Shown here piece after piece: positions 9,376 through 17,385 of a stretch of 48,610 nt of DNA (positions are counted from its first letter, which is position 1; every line of letters starts with the position of its first letter). A program made the translations under genes and the position numbers. The stretch comes from an uncultured Oscillospiraceae bacterium. Lineage in GTDB: Bacteria > Bacillota > Clostridia > Oscillospirales > Oscillospiraceae. The stretch covers positions 1 through 48,610 of the forward strand of contig CAJUAS010000007.1 of assembly GCA_910584395.1 (NCBI GenBank), written 5' to 3'. Under the pieces are notes generated by a model, which saw only the letters and a list, made by a program, of their open reading frames with translations, did not search any database and was not told the origin of the DNA.

Positions 9376-10356
9376 ATGAATAACAACGTACGTCCTGCGG
9401 ACATGAAGCGCATCAATACCCCGGAACTGGCGGAAGCCTTTATCAAGGAACAGGTGAAGGAAGTCCGGGAGCAGGTGGGGGACAAGAAGGTTCTGCTGGC
9501 CCTGTCCGGCGGTGTGGATTCCTCGGTGGTCGCCGCCTTGCTCATCAAGGCCATCGGCAAGCAACTGGTGTGTGTTCACGTGAACCACGGCCTGATGCGT
9601 AAGGGTGAAAGTGAGCAGGTCATCGAGGTGTTCCGCAACCAGTTGGACGCCAACCTGATCTATGTGGACGCTACAGATCGCTTCCTCGGCCTGCTGGCCG
9701 GAGTGGACGAGCCGGAGCGCAAGCGCAAGATCATCGGTGGGGAGTTCATCAAGGTTTTTGACGAGGAAGCCCGCAAGCTGGAGGGGATCGACTTTCTGGC
9801 GCAGGGGACGATCTACCCCGATATATTGGAGAGCGACGGGGTCAAAGCCCACCACAATGTGGGCGGTCTGCCTGAAGATATGCAATTTGAACTGGTCGAG
9901 CCGGTACGGCTGCTGTTCAAGGACGAGGTGCGCGTGGTTGGCAAGACGCTTGGCCTGCCTGAAAGCATGGTAGAGCGCCAGCCGTTCCCCGGCCCCGGCT
10001 TGGGGGTGCGCTGTCTTGGCGCGATCACCCGTGACCGGCTGGAGACTCTGCGGGAGTCCGATGCCATCCTCCGGGAAGAGTTTGCCGCCGCAGGTCTGGC
10101 GGACAAGGTCTGGCAATTTTTCACTGTCGTGCCCGATATGCGCGCCACCGGCGTCCGTGACGGAAAGCGTGCCTATGATTGGCCGGTCATCATCCGCGCA
10201 GTGAACACTGTGGACGCTATGACCGCCACCGTGCCGGAGATTGACTGGTCGGTGCTGAAAAAGGTCACCGAACGCATTCTGCACGAGGTCTCCGGTGTCT
10301 GCCGCGTACTCTACGACCTAAGCCCCAAGCCCACGGCGACCATTGAGTGGGAATGA
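9376..10356 (+). CDS. Second GMP synthase, ATP-pyrophosphatase and dimerisation domains only
   Basis: This 326-residue protein aligns with the C-terminal two thirds of the GuaA encoded just upstream but has no glutaminase domain. The PP-loop LALSGGVDSSVVAALL, the HNVGGLPE region, QPFPGPGLGVRCLG and the PKPTATIEWE terminus are all kept, so it looks catalytically competent rather than decayed. A 20-residue lead precedes the homology. The start at 9376 has AAAGGAGA 11 bases upstream; an ATG at 9355 would include that site in the coding region. It could use free ammonia, borrow a partner glutaminase, or act on another nucleotide; the sequence does not decide. It overlaps the next gene by four bases. 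Confidence 0.9.
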   Translation: MNNNVRPADMKRINTPELAEAFIKEQVKEVREQVGDKKVLLALSGGVDSSVVAALLIKAIGKQLVCVHVNHGLMRKGESEQVIEVFRNQLDANLIYVDATDRFLGLLAGVDEPERKRKIIGGEFIKVFDEEARKLEGIDFLAQGTIYPDILESDGVKAHHNVGGLPEDMQFELVEPVRLLFKDEVRVVGKTLGLPESMVERQPFPGPGLGVRCLGAITRDRLETLRESDAILREEFAAAGLADKVWQFFTVVPDMRATGVRDGKRAYDWPVIIRAVNTVDAMTATVPEIDWSVLKKVTERILHEVSGVCRVLYDLSPKPTATIEWE

Positions 10357-10754
10357 TGGCGAAGATTATTCGAAGTTCAGAGGAACAAAAGGAGCGCATC
10401 CACAAACGCTTGCAGGACTACAATGCCCGGTTCATGAAGGAATTCTCTGACTTTTCCTGCCATATCGAAGAAAACGGCGTTATCGTGGCAGGTATCGTGG
10501 CCGAGAGTGTAGGCGATACGGTTGAGGTCGAGTTTCTCTTCGTGGACGAGACTTACCGGGGTCGTGGGCTTGGCAAGGCCCTTCTGGAACACGTAGAGAC
10601 TGCGGCCCGGGAACAGGGCATACGGCGGGTGCTGCTGAACACATACAGCTTTCAGACGCCCGGCTTTTACCGGACGCTTGGGTATCAGGAGGTTTTGAAG
10701 CTGGAACCGGTTTTTAATTGGTTTTCCCAGTCCTATTTTATCAAGGAACTGTAA
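10353..10754 (+). CDS. GNAT-family N-acetyltransferase
   Basis: This is a small (133-residue) acetyltransferase of the GNAT superfamily. The acetyl-CoA binding loop is visible in motif A as FVDETYRGRGLGKALLEHVE (Q/RxxGxG/A type), followed by motif B features NTYSFQTPGFYRTLGY. The substrate is unknown. The start forms an ATGA overlap with the stop codon of the second GMP synthase gene, so it is probably translated by coupling at the end of the carAB-guaA operon. An ATG three bases later is equally possible. Confidence 0.85.
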   Translation: MMAKIIRSSEEQKERIHKRLQDYNARFMKEFSDFSCHIEENGVIVAGIVAESVGDTVEVEFLFVDETYRGRGLGKALLEHVETAAREQGIRRVLLNTYSFQTPGFYRTLGYQEVLKLEPVFNWFSQSYFIKEL

Positions 10755-10859
10755 AGCATATTTTTAACTTCTTTCAATGGATTTTCTGCCGAGAAAGCGA
10801 TATACTGCAAATGTACTTAGATGACGCGACATCGGCGTGACATAGAAAGGATGATGACA

Positions 10860-12023
10860 ATGCCGACCAAGTACCGCGTTCCACCACCCAGAAGGCCGAA
10901 TCCCATTACAGACGACCACTCCCAGCCCATTGCGCCGCCACCTCGCCCGCCCATGGGAAGCAATAGAGGCTGGATCATTGTGCTGGCGATCGCTTTATGT
11001 GTGGCGCTGCCGTTTGTGGGGATGCTATTGGAAGGCTTGGAGTATGGAACTTTTGCATTAGAAAACATGGGAGGTGCTATTATGACGTATATCATCCTGT
11101 CCGTTGTTGTTGTGGTGCTCATTGCCCTGATCGCCCGTAACGTAGCCATTGTGCCTCAGGCCAATGCCTATGTGGTGGAACGCTTGGGGAAATACAAACA
11201 CACTTGGCACGCGGGCATCCACATCAAGATTCCCTTTGTGGACCGCATTTCCAACCGGGTGTCTCTGAAGGAGCAGGTGCTGGACTTTGAGCCCCAGAGC
11301 GTTATCACCAAGGACAATGTCTCCATGAAGATCGACACCGTGGTCTATTTGGTCATCTTTGATCCCAAGCTGGCAACCTACGGCGTGGAACACGTGATCC
11401 CCGCCATTGAAAACCTGACGGCCACTACGCTTCGTAACCTGATCGGCGAGCTGACGCTGGACGACACCTTGACCAGCCGCGACACCGTAAACAGCCAGAT
11501 GCAGGCGCTGTTGGACGTGGCGACCGACCCGTGGGGCATTAAGGTCAACCGCGTAGAGTTGAAGAACATCATTCCTCCCCGCGACATTCAGGAAGCCATG
11601 GAAAAGCAGATGCGTGCCGAACGGGAAAAGCGCGAAGCGGTGCTGAAAGCAGAAGGCTCGAAGCAGGCTCGCATTCTGGAGGCCACCGGCATCAAGGAAG
11701 CTACCGTCCTTCAGGCCGAAGCCGCCAAGCAAAAGGCTATTTTGGAGGCCCAAGCTGACCGCGAGGCCGCCATTACCCGCGCCGAGGGGCAGGCGGACGC
11801 CATCCGCAAGGTAAAGGAAGCCGAAGCTCAGGGCATTGAGATGATCAAGCAGGCGCAGGCGGACGACGCGGTGATCCGTCTCCGCTCTCTGGCGGCTTTG
11901 GAGGAAATGGCGAGGGGGCAGGCCACCACACTGGTGATCCCCTCCGATTTGGCGGGGCTGGCCGGAAATCTGGCCGCTTTGAAGTCTGCGCTGGACGGCA
12001 CAAAAGGGCCGGAGAAGCAGTAA
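10860..12023 (+). CDS. SPFH/band-7 (stomatin-like) membrane protein with extra N-terminal segment
   Basis: This is a membrane scaffold-type protein of the SPFH/prohibitin superfamily. From about residue 75 it is a standard slipin: a membrane helix, then VPQANAYVVERLGKYKHTWHAGIH, the band-7 core (FVDRISNRVSLKEQVLDF, DPWGIKVNRVELKNI), and an Ala/Glu-rich coiled coil to the end. The first 74 residues are unusual: a proline-rich cytosolic stretch (PPPRRPNP; IAPPPRPPMG) and another membrane helix (WIIVLAIALCVALPFVGML). I chose the ATG at 10860 because AGAAAGG lies nine bases upstream. A second strong start exists in frame at 11082 and would yield the ordinary-length protein. Stomatin-like proteins organise membrane domains; no specific role is visible here. 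Confidence 0.85.
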   Translation: MPTKYRVPPPRRPNPITDDHSQPIAPPPRPPMGSNRGWIIVLAIALCVALPFVGMLLEGLEYGTFALENMGGAIMTYIILSVVVVVLIALIARNVAIVPQANAYVVERLGKYKHTWHAGIHIKIPFVDRISNRVSLKEQVLDFEPQSVITKDNVSMKIDTVVYLVIFDPKLATYGVEHVIPAIENLTATTLRNLIGELTLDDTLTSRDTVNSQMQALLDVATDPWGIKVNRVELKNIIPPRDIQEAMEKQMRAEREKREAVLKAEGSKQARILEATGIKEATVLQAEAAKQKAILEAQADREAAITRAEGQADAIRKVKEAEAQGIEMIKQAQADDAVIRLRSLAALEEMARGQATTLVIPSDLAGLAGNLAALKSALDGTKGPEKQ

Positions 12024-12056
12024 ACACACCACACCGTAAATACCAAAGAAAGTTGG

Positions 12057-13229
12057 ATGGATATGGAGCAAATGATGGACCGGGCCATTGTGCCTGTTGG
12101 ATGCTATGACAGCGAGCTGCGGCTCTTTGAGAGCCAGTACAACGTTCCGAACGGGGTCAGCTATAATTCCTATGTGATCTTGGACGACAAGACAGCGGTT
12201 TTGGACACCGTTGATCCGCGCAAGACAGAGGAATGGTTGGCAAATATTGAAAAGGCTTTGGGTGGGCGGACGCCGGACTATCTGGTGATCCACCATATGG
12301 AGTCTGACCACAGCGGGAGCATCACCGCCTTGGCGCAAAAATATCCCACGATGACTCTGGTGGGTAACGCCAAGACCTTCCCCATGGCTGCGGCCTTCAC
12401 CGGTCAGGACTTTTCCGGCCGCACGCTGGTGGTGAAGGAAGGGGATACGCTGGAGCTGGGCAGCCACACCCTGACCTTTGTGATGGCGCCCATGGTGCAT
12501 TGGCCGGAAGTCATGGTGTCCTATGAGAGCGCCAGCAAAACCCTGTTCTCGGCCGACGGGTTTGGCCGTTTTGGAGATGATGACCCGTCTACCCCTTGGG
12601 TAGATGAAGCCCGACGGTATTATACCAATATTGTCGGCAAATATGGCATACAGGTGCAGGCGCTTCTGGGAAAGGCCAAGGGGCTTGACATCCAAACCAT
12701 TTGCCCGCTGCATGGCCCTGTACTCACCGGTGAAGCTCTGGGCCTCGCTTTGGAGAAATACGACCTTTGGAGTCGCTACGCTCCAGAGGAAGCGGGGGTT
12801 TTGGTGGCCTATGCCTCCATCCACGGACATACCGCTCAAGCGGCGCAGGCATTGGCGAAAATACTTGCGGATGACGGCGTAACAGTGACTCTCATCGACC
12901 TTGCCCGGGAGGATCAGGCGGAAGCTGTAGCGCAAGCATTTCGTCTGAGCGGCATGGTGCTGGCCGCATCCAGCTATGATGCAGGGGTGTTCCCGCCCAT
13001 GGCGCAGTTTTTAGCGCGGCTCAAATCCAAGGGCCTGAAGGAGCGCACGGTGGGCTTTATGGAGAACGGCTCATGGGGGCCGACAGCCCTTCGGACAATG
13101 CTGGCCGAGGTGGAAACATGGAAGGATTGCTCCTTGGTAGAGCCAAAGATCACCATTCGCTCCACTGCCACCGAGGAGACCATGGCGCAGATGAGGGAAT
13201 TGGCCAAAGCGATGGCAGCGGCCATTTAA
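12057..13229 (+). CDS. FprA-type A-type flavoprotein (diiron flavodoxin, oxygen/NO reductase)
   Basis: This 390-residue protein has the two domains of A-type flavoproteins, which reduce oxygen to water or NO to N2O in anaerobes. The N-terminal metallo-beta-lactamase-like domain (about 1-245) holds the diiron ligands, seen as HHMESDHSGS near residue 80, then PMVHWPEVM and LHGPVL. The C-terminal flavodoxin domain (about 250-390) has the FMN phosphate loop YASIHGHTAQAAQ and ends with a typical EEVETWKD-type region. The upstream ribosome site is weak, and ATGs at 12057 and 12063 are both possible. A strong terminator follows. Confidence 0.93.
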   Translation: MDMEQMMDRAIVPVGCYDSELRLFESQYNVPNGVSYNSYVILDDKTAVLDTVDPRKTEEWLANIEKALGGRTPDYLVIHHMESDHSGSITALAQKYPTMTLVGNAKTFPMAAAFTGQDFSGRTLVVKEGDTLELGSHTLTFVMAPMVHWPEVMVSYESASKTLFSADGFGRFGDDDPSTPWVDEARRYYTNIVGKYGIQVQALLGKAKGLDIQTICPLHGPVLTGEALGLALEKYDLWSRYAPEEAGVLVAYASIHGHTAQAAQALAKILADDGVTVTLIDLAREDQAEAVAQAFRLSGMVLAASSYDAGVFPPMAQFLARLKSKGLKERTVGFMENGSWGPTALRTMLAEVETWKDCSLVEPKITIRSTATEETMAQMRELAKAMAAAI

Positions 13230-13246
13230 GCACACGATACAAGCTA

Positions 13247-13281
13247 AAAGGCGGCCGGGTTTCCCCGGTCGCCTTTGTTTT
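13247..13281. terminator. Rho-independent terminator after fprA
   Basis: A 10-base-pair GC-rich stem (GGCGGCCGGG with CCCGGTCGCC, one G-U pair) closes on a four-base loop and is followed by TTTGTTTTT. The A-rich left flank (TAAAA) could let it serve the convergent amylase gene too, which ends at 13304. Confidence 0.85.
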
Positions 13282-13303
13282 TACGCTTCACATCTTATGG
13301 ATA

Positions 13304-14614
13304 TCAACGTTCACAGCGCCAGAAGTAGGCGCTGTATCCGGGCAGCTCGCTGCCGCCGCCGAAATCGTGCAGTTCCCCGGTAATCAGGTCGGTGGCCTGC
13401 CCACATCCCGCATCAAAGTGGGCGGTAAAAGGCTCTGCGTCGGCATTGACAGCGACCAAAACCCGCTCGCCGTCTACCGCGCGTTCAAAGATATACTGCC
13501 GGTTGGTCAGAAGCACCGTGCGGTAAGCGCCGGTTTGCAGGGCCGGGGAGGAATGCCGGGCAGCGGCCAGTTTGGCGATCCATGCCGTCAGCTCATTTTC
13601 CTGCGGTTCAGCCAAGGCGGGGCGCAGGACAGCATCTCCCTGATGCTTGTCTCCCTCCAGTCCCCATTCGCTGCCGTAGTAGACGGAGGGAACGCCGGGC
13701 ATACCGAACAGCAGCGCCCAAGCAGGGAAGAGGTGGTTTTTATCCTGAAGGATGGTGGCAATGCGGGTGACATCATGGTTGTCCAAAAAGCTCAAAAGGT
13801 TTTTGCCCCGGTAGAGACACCAATTTTCACTGCCGAACTGACGGTTCAGAGAGTGGCCGATCTCAAAGAGGTTCATAGAATTGAACGCAGACCAAAGCCC
13901 TTTGTAGCATTCATAGTTTGTCACGGAATGACAGGCGTTGTCGTTCATCCAGCGGTTGTAATCGCCGTGCAGAGTTTCTCCTACCAGCACAAACTCCGGC
14001 TTGAGGCTTTCGGTAAACCGGCGCAATTGAGACAGGTACTCAGGGGGAAGGCAGTAAGCAACATCGAGCCGGAGACCGTCGATGCCAAATTCCTCGACCC
14101 AACCCCGGATCACATCAAAATGGTGTTCCACCACGGCGGGATTATGGAGGTTGAGCTTGACCAGCTCATAATGGCCCTCCCAGCCCTCATACCAGAAGCC
14201 GTCATTGTAGTTGGAGTTACCGTCGAAGGAAAGGTGAAACCAATCCTTGTAAGGGCTGTCCCAACGCTTTTCCTGAACGTCCCGAAATGCCCAGAATCCA
14301 CGGCCCACATGGTTGAACACACCGTCAAAGAGGACGCGGATCCCGGCGTCATGGAAGGCATCACAGACAGCCTTCAGGTCGTCGTTCGTCCCCAAACGGC
14401 AGTCCACACGGCGGTAATCCCGGGTGTCGTAGCCGTGACGGTCACTGTCCATGGTGGGGTTGAGAAGCACGGTATCTGCGCCCAGATCACGAATATGCTC
14501 CACCCACTGGATCAGTTCCTTCACTCTCGGAACAGTAACACCGTCATTTTCTGCCGGCGCGCCGCATAGACCCAGCGGATAGATTTGATAGATAACGGAC
14601 TGGTCATACCACAT
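13304..14614 (-). CDS. GH13-family alpha-amylase / maltodextrin hydrolase
   Basis: This is a cytosolic (no signal peptide) glycoside hydrolase of family 13, acting on alpha-1,4 glucans such as maltodextrin. It shows the four conserved regions in order: DGVFNHV, then GLRLDVAY with the nucleophile Asp, FVLVGET with the acid/base Glu, and FLDNHDVTR with the transition-state Asp. The barrel is followed by a short beta domain. At about 436 residues it is near the small end for the family. I chose the ATG at 14614, five or six bases after AAAGGGTG; a GTG at 14623 lies inside that site. The exact product specificity (amylase, cyclomaltodextrinase or glucosidase) cannot be told. Confidence 0.92.
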   Translation of the reverse strand: MWYDQSVIYQIYPLGLCGAPAENDGVTVPRVKELIQWVEHIRDLGADTVLLNPTMDSDRHGYDTRDYRRVDCRLGTNDDLKAVCDAFHDAGIRVLFDGVFNHVGRGFWAFRDVQEKRWDSPYKDWFHLSFDGNSNYNDGFWYEGWEGHYELVKLNLHNPAVVEHHFDVIRGWVEEFGIDGLRLDVAYCLPPEYLSQLRRFTESLKPEFVLVGETLHGDYNRWMNDNACHSVTNYECYKGLWSAFNSMNLFEIGHSLNRQFGSENWCLYRGKNLLSFLDNHDVTRIATILQDKNHLFPAWALLFGMPGVPSVYYGSEWGLEGDKHQGDAVLRPALAEPQENELTAWIAKLAAARHSSPALQTGAYRTVLLTNRQYIFERAVDGERVLVAVNADAEPFTAHFDAGCGQATDLITGELHDFGGGSELPGYSAYFWRCER

Positions 14615-14650
14615 ACGGATCACCCTTTGCGAATAGATTACAACGTTGGT

Positions 14651-14679
14651 AGTATACCAAAAAACGGAGTGGGACGCAA
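14651..14679 (-). promoter_or_regulatory. Sigma-A-type promoter for the amylase gene
   Basis: On the minus strand TTGCGT (14674-14679) and TATACT (14651-14656) are 17 bases apart. It is back to back with the antiporter promoter. Confidence 0.6.
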
Positions 14680-14689
14680 GGAAAAATTA

Positions 14690-14718
14690 TTGCACTTTTC
14701 TGCAAGGTATGCTACAAT
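14690..14718 (+). promoter_or_regulatory. Sigma-A-type promoter for the antiporter operon
   Basis: TTGCAC (14690-14695) and TACAAT (14713-14718) are 17 bases apart, about 43 bases ahead of the antiporter ATG. Confidence 0.65.
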
Positions 14719-14760
14719 ACCGAATGTTTGAAATCCCAATACAAAGAAGGTAGTTAAACA

Positions 14761-16017
14761 ATGCTGATGCTGACCTCCATTGCTCTGGCGCTCTTGGCCG
14801 GGCTTTTGATGACCCGTGTGATGAACCGCTTTCACTTGCCTGACGTGACCGCCTACCTGCTGGCGGGGGTGATCCTCGGGCCGTGTCTCCTCGGACGGAT
14901 TGGGCTGCCCGGCTTGGGCTTTGCCTCTTTTGAGCAGGTGAAGCTCCTACAGCCCATCTCTGATGTGGCGCTGGGCTTTATCGCCTTTGCCATCGGCAGC
15001 GAATTTCGCCTTTCCCACCTGCGCCAGACCGGCGGTGCGGCGGTGACGGTGGGGATCATTCAGGCGGTGGTGGCCACTGTTTTCGTGGATCTCTCCCTGC
15101 TGGGCCTTCACATGGTGCTGGGCGACAAGCTCCCCATCCCGGCGGTCATTACTTTGGGTGCAATCGCAGCAGCGACTGCACCGGCGGCAACCTTGATGGT
15201 GGTGCGCCAGTATAAGGCCAAAGGCCCGCTGACCGATCTTCTGTTACCGGTGGTCGCGCTGGACGACGCGGTGGGTCTGATCATCTTTGCGATCTCCTTC
15301 GGCGCAGCCCAAGCCATGGAGGCCAGTACGATCAATCTGGTCGCCGTTCTGGTCGCGCCTTTGCTGGAGATCGCGCTTTCGCTGGTGCTGGGCGCATTTT
15401 TAGGCTGGTGTCTGAGTCTTTTGGAAGGGCTGTTCCATTCCAACCGCAACCGTGTCGCCCTCATTGCCGGGTTTATTATTCTGGCGGTGGCGCTGTCCAT
15501 GATCAAGTTTGAGATCGGGGAAACGGAGATTGGATTTTCCTCCCTGCTGGTGCTGATGATGCTGGGCACGGTGTTCTGCAATATCTGCCCGCTCTCGGAG
15601 GATCTGATGAACCGCGCGGATAAATGGTCTGCCCCTCTTTTGACCCTGTTTTTTGTATTGAGCGGCGCGGCGCTGGATCTGGGTGTTTTTGCTGATGCGG
15701 CCATCGTGGGCGTCGGTATTCTCTATATTGTGGCGCGTTCGCTGGGCAAGTACACCGGCAGTGCGCTGAGCTGCACGCTCTCCCACCAGCCCGGCAACGT
15801 GAAGAAGTATTTGGGCATTACTCTGCTGCCTCAGGCCGGCGTTGCGTTGGGAATGTCCTCCCAAGTGGGCGCAGCGATGGGAGAAACGGGCGCGATGGTA
15901 CGCAGCATTGTATTGTTCGGCGTGCTGATCTATGAGCTGGTTGGCCCCAGCCTGACCAAATGGGCGCTTACCAAGGCGGGGGATATCCAGCCCAAGGAGA
16001 CCGCACAGAATGTATGA
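14761..16017 (+). CDS. Cation:proton antiporter (CPA2 / Kef-type membrane domain)
   Basis: This 418-residue protein is nearly all membrane helix, with about 12-13 hydrophobic segments, and matches the Na+/H+ exchanger fold of the CPA2 family. Recognisable parts are the N-terminal LAGLLMTRVMNRFHLPDVTAYLLAGVILGP, the ATAPAATLMV segment, and VVALDDAVGLIIFA, whose paired Asp residues are the ion-binding site in this family. There is no C-terminal TrkA-N domain, so it is a short antiporter rather than a gated Kef channel. It exchanges protons for Na+ or K+ across the cell membrane. It overlaps the next gene by eight bases. Confidence 0.9.
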   Translation: MLMLTSIALALLAGLLMTRVMNRFHLPDVTAYLLAGVILGPCLLGRIGLPGLGFASFEQVKLLQPISDVALGFIAFAIGSEFRLSHLRQTGGAAVTVGIIQAVVATVFVDLSLLGLHMVLGDKLPIPAVITLGAIAAATAPAATLMVVRQYKAKGPLTDLLLPVVALDDAVGLIIFAISFGAAQAMEASTINLVAVLVAPLLEIALSLVLGAFLGWCLSLLEGLFHSNRNRVALIAGFIILAVALSMIKFEIGETEIGFSSLLVLMMLGTVFCNICPLSEDLMNRADKWSAPLLTLFFVLSGAALDLGVFADAAIVGVGILYIVARSLGKYTGSALSCTLSHQPGNVKKYLGITLLPQAGVALGMSSQVGAAMGETGAMVRSIVLFGVLIYELVGPSLTKWALTKAGDIQPKETAQNV

Positions 16018-16885
16018 GCTGGTTCAGGTCTCACTGCGGGATTATTACATCGAAAGCCCGGCAAAGATCGGCTTGGTGCGTCTTTCCGATCAGGATGTCT
16101 GCCTGATCGACAGCGGCAGCGACAAGGACGCCGGGCGAAAGGTGCGCCAGCACTTGGATGCCAACGGCTGGCGGCTGACAGCCATCTACAACACCCACTC
16201 CAACGCCGACCACATCGGTGGAAACAAGTATTTGCAAGGGCAAACGGGATGCCGCATCTACGCCCCCGGGATCGAATGTGACTTTACCCGCCACCCCATT
16301 CTTGAACCGTCCTTTCTCTACGGCGGTTTTCCGCCCAAGGAACTGCGGCACAAGTTTTTGTTGGCCCAAGAGAGCGACGTGGAAGAACTGACGCAGGACG
16401 CCTTGCCTGCGGGCTTTGAAATGCTGTCGCTGTCGGGACACTTCTTTGATATGGTGGGGTTTCGCACCCCGGACGACACACTTTATTTGGCAGACAGTCT
16501 TTCCGGACAAGAGACGCTGGATAAGTATCGCATCGGATTTCTCTATGACGTGGCAGCTTATCTGGACACCTTGGAACGGGTGAAGGGAATGACCGCCAAA
16601 ACCTTTGTCCCCGCCCATGCAGCAGCTTGCGGGGATATCTCCGCGCTGGCACAGTATAACATCGACAAGGTCAACGAGGTCGCGGAGGATATCCTGTCCC
16701 TTTGCGCTGCGCCCATGAGTTTTGAAGAGATCTTGCAGACACTTTTCACCCGCTACGGCCTGACCATGAACTTTGAGCAGTATGCTCTGGTTGGCAGTAC
16801 TGTGCGGTCTTATCTGACATGGCTCAAGGAAGCCGGGAGACTTCAGGCGGAATTTGTGGGAAACCGCCTTCTTTTCCATACTTGA
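16010..16885 (+). CDS. Metallo-beta-lactamase-fold hydrolase
   Basis: This is a 291-residue MBL-fold protein, probably a hydrolase of a thioester, phosphoester or lactone. The metal-binding motif is THSNADHIGGNK: the first His of the usual HxHxDH is replaced, reading H-S-N-A-D-H, so only part of the classic ligand set is kept. Later metal ligands are visible as LSGHFFDMVGF, LADSL and the terminal PAHAA. The extra C-terminal region (about 220-291) contains a helical or winged-helix-like tail. CAAGGAGA sits nine bases ahead of the ATG inside the antiporter gene, showing coupled translation. Its substrate is unknown. Confidence 0.85.
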   Translation: MYELVQVSLRDYYIESPAKIGLVRLSDQDVCLIDSGSDKDAGRKVRQHLDANGWRLTAIYNTHSNADHIGGNKYLQGQTGCRIYAPGIECDFTRHPILEPSFLYGGFPPKELRHKFLLAQESDVEELTQDALPAGFEMLSLSGHFFDMVGFRTPDDTLYLADSLSGQETLDKYRIGFLYDVAAYLDTLERVKGMTAKTFVPAHAAACGDISALAQYNIDKVNEVAEDILSLCAAPMSFEEILQTLFTRYGLTMNFEQYALVGSTVRSYLTWLKEAGRLQAEFVGNRLLFHT

Positions 16886-16910
16886 CAATCGCAGAAAAAC
16901 TCCGTATAAT
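16882..16910 (+). promoter_or_regulatory. Consensus promoter for tRNA-Pro
   Basis: A perfect TTGACA (16882-16887), 17-base spacer and perfect TATAAT (16905-16910) overlap the stop codon of the MBL gene and lie 14 bases ahead of the tRNA. A full-consensus promoter is typical of stable RNA genes. Confidence 0.9.
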
Positions 16911-16923
16911 AACAAGGCTGTTA

Positions 16924-17000
16924 CGGGGTGTGGCGAAGTTTGGTATCGCGCTTGGTTCGGGACCAAGAGGCCGCGGGTTCAAGTCCCGCCACTCCGACCA
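16924..17000 (+). tRNA. tRNA-Pro(CGG)
   Basis: The 77-base sequence folds as a canonical tRNA. The acceptor arm is CGGGGTG with CACTCCG (one G-U pair). The anticodon arm is CTTGG-TTCGGGA-CCAAG, with anticodon CGG. The T-arm is GCGGG-TTCAAGT-CCCGC, and CCA is encoded. It stands alone between its own promoter and terminator, at the exact point where the core genome gives way to the accessory island, so it is a plausible historical integration site. Confidence 0.95.
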
Positions 17001-17001
17001 C

Positions 17002-17050
17002 AAAGGTACGGTAGCAATGATACAAATTGCTACCGTACCTTTTAATTTTT
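17002..17050 (+). terminator. Terminator of the tRNA-Pro gene
   Basis: A perfect 16-base-pair stem (AAAGGTACGGTAGCAA with its complement at 17027-17042) with a nine-base loop is followed by a T-rich run. It begins two bases after the tRNA CCA. Confidence 0.85.
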
Positions 17051-17240
17051 CCTATTGAAAATCCCTTGATATAAAGGCAAAAGCGAGGTTAGTGGGTTCA
17101 AATGCGAACCTACCGACCTCGCTTTTTTTGTTTTCCGGGTTTCCGGGCAACTTCTGTTGCCGCCGAAAGTGAACCCGCTCTGCATAACCTTTTAATTTTT
17201 CATAGAATAATTAAAAGGTTCGAGAAAAAATTAAAAGGTA
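17037..17240. repeat. Four copies of an ACCTTTTAATTTTTC-type motif, two in each orientation
   Basis: ACCTTTTAATTTTTC occurs at 17037-17051 and 17187-17201, and the inverse (TTAAAAGGT preceded by an A-rich run) at 17211-17219 and 17231-17239. The outermost copy is part of the tRNA terminator tail. These could be residual terminal or recombinase-binding repeats of a mobile element; no function is proven. Confidence 0.5.
17074..17127. terminator. Terminator-like hairpin at the left edge of the island
   Basis: AGCGAGGTTAGTGGGTTC pairs with GAACCTACCGACCTCGCT across a short loop (a few mismatches or G-U pairs), followed by a run of seven T. The loop-proximal strand contains GTGGGTTCAAATG, repeated at 29713-29725. 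Confidence 0.6.
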
Positions 17241-17385
17241 TCCTCTTCGGCGAGATTGATTATTTTCTTGCCGCTTTTCCGGGCATATTGCATCGTCTGA
17301 AATGCACCGCCAGAATGGCGGTCTACATAATATACCACCAAATTGGAACAGTCATTAATTATGACAAAGAGTAGTAGCTTGTTCA
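17236..17385 (-). pseudogene. Remnant of a SLOG (DUF1273/YpsA-type) gene, C-terminal part only
   Basis: Reading the minus strand, the segment translates as FVIINDCSNLVVYYVDRH, then SGGAFQTMQYARKSGKKIIN, ending in a TAA at about 17236. This is the C-terminal ligand-loop and last strand of the SLOG family, comparable with the intact gene at 2913-3440. There is no upstream half: the homology fades into unrelated AT-rich sequence near 17.39 kb, and no start codon or ribosome site is apparent. I regard it as debris of a gene carried on a former mobile element, where genes of this family are common. Confidence 0.6.

Noticed and set aside
16924..17050. Island inserted inside tRNA-Pro with a duplicated tRNA 3' end
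   Set aside because: The tRNA is complete with its own terminator, and no copy of its 3' end is found at the right edge near 29.8 kb. Only a shorter unrelated repeat brackets the island.
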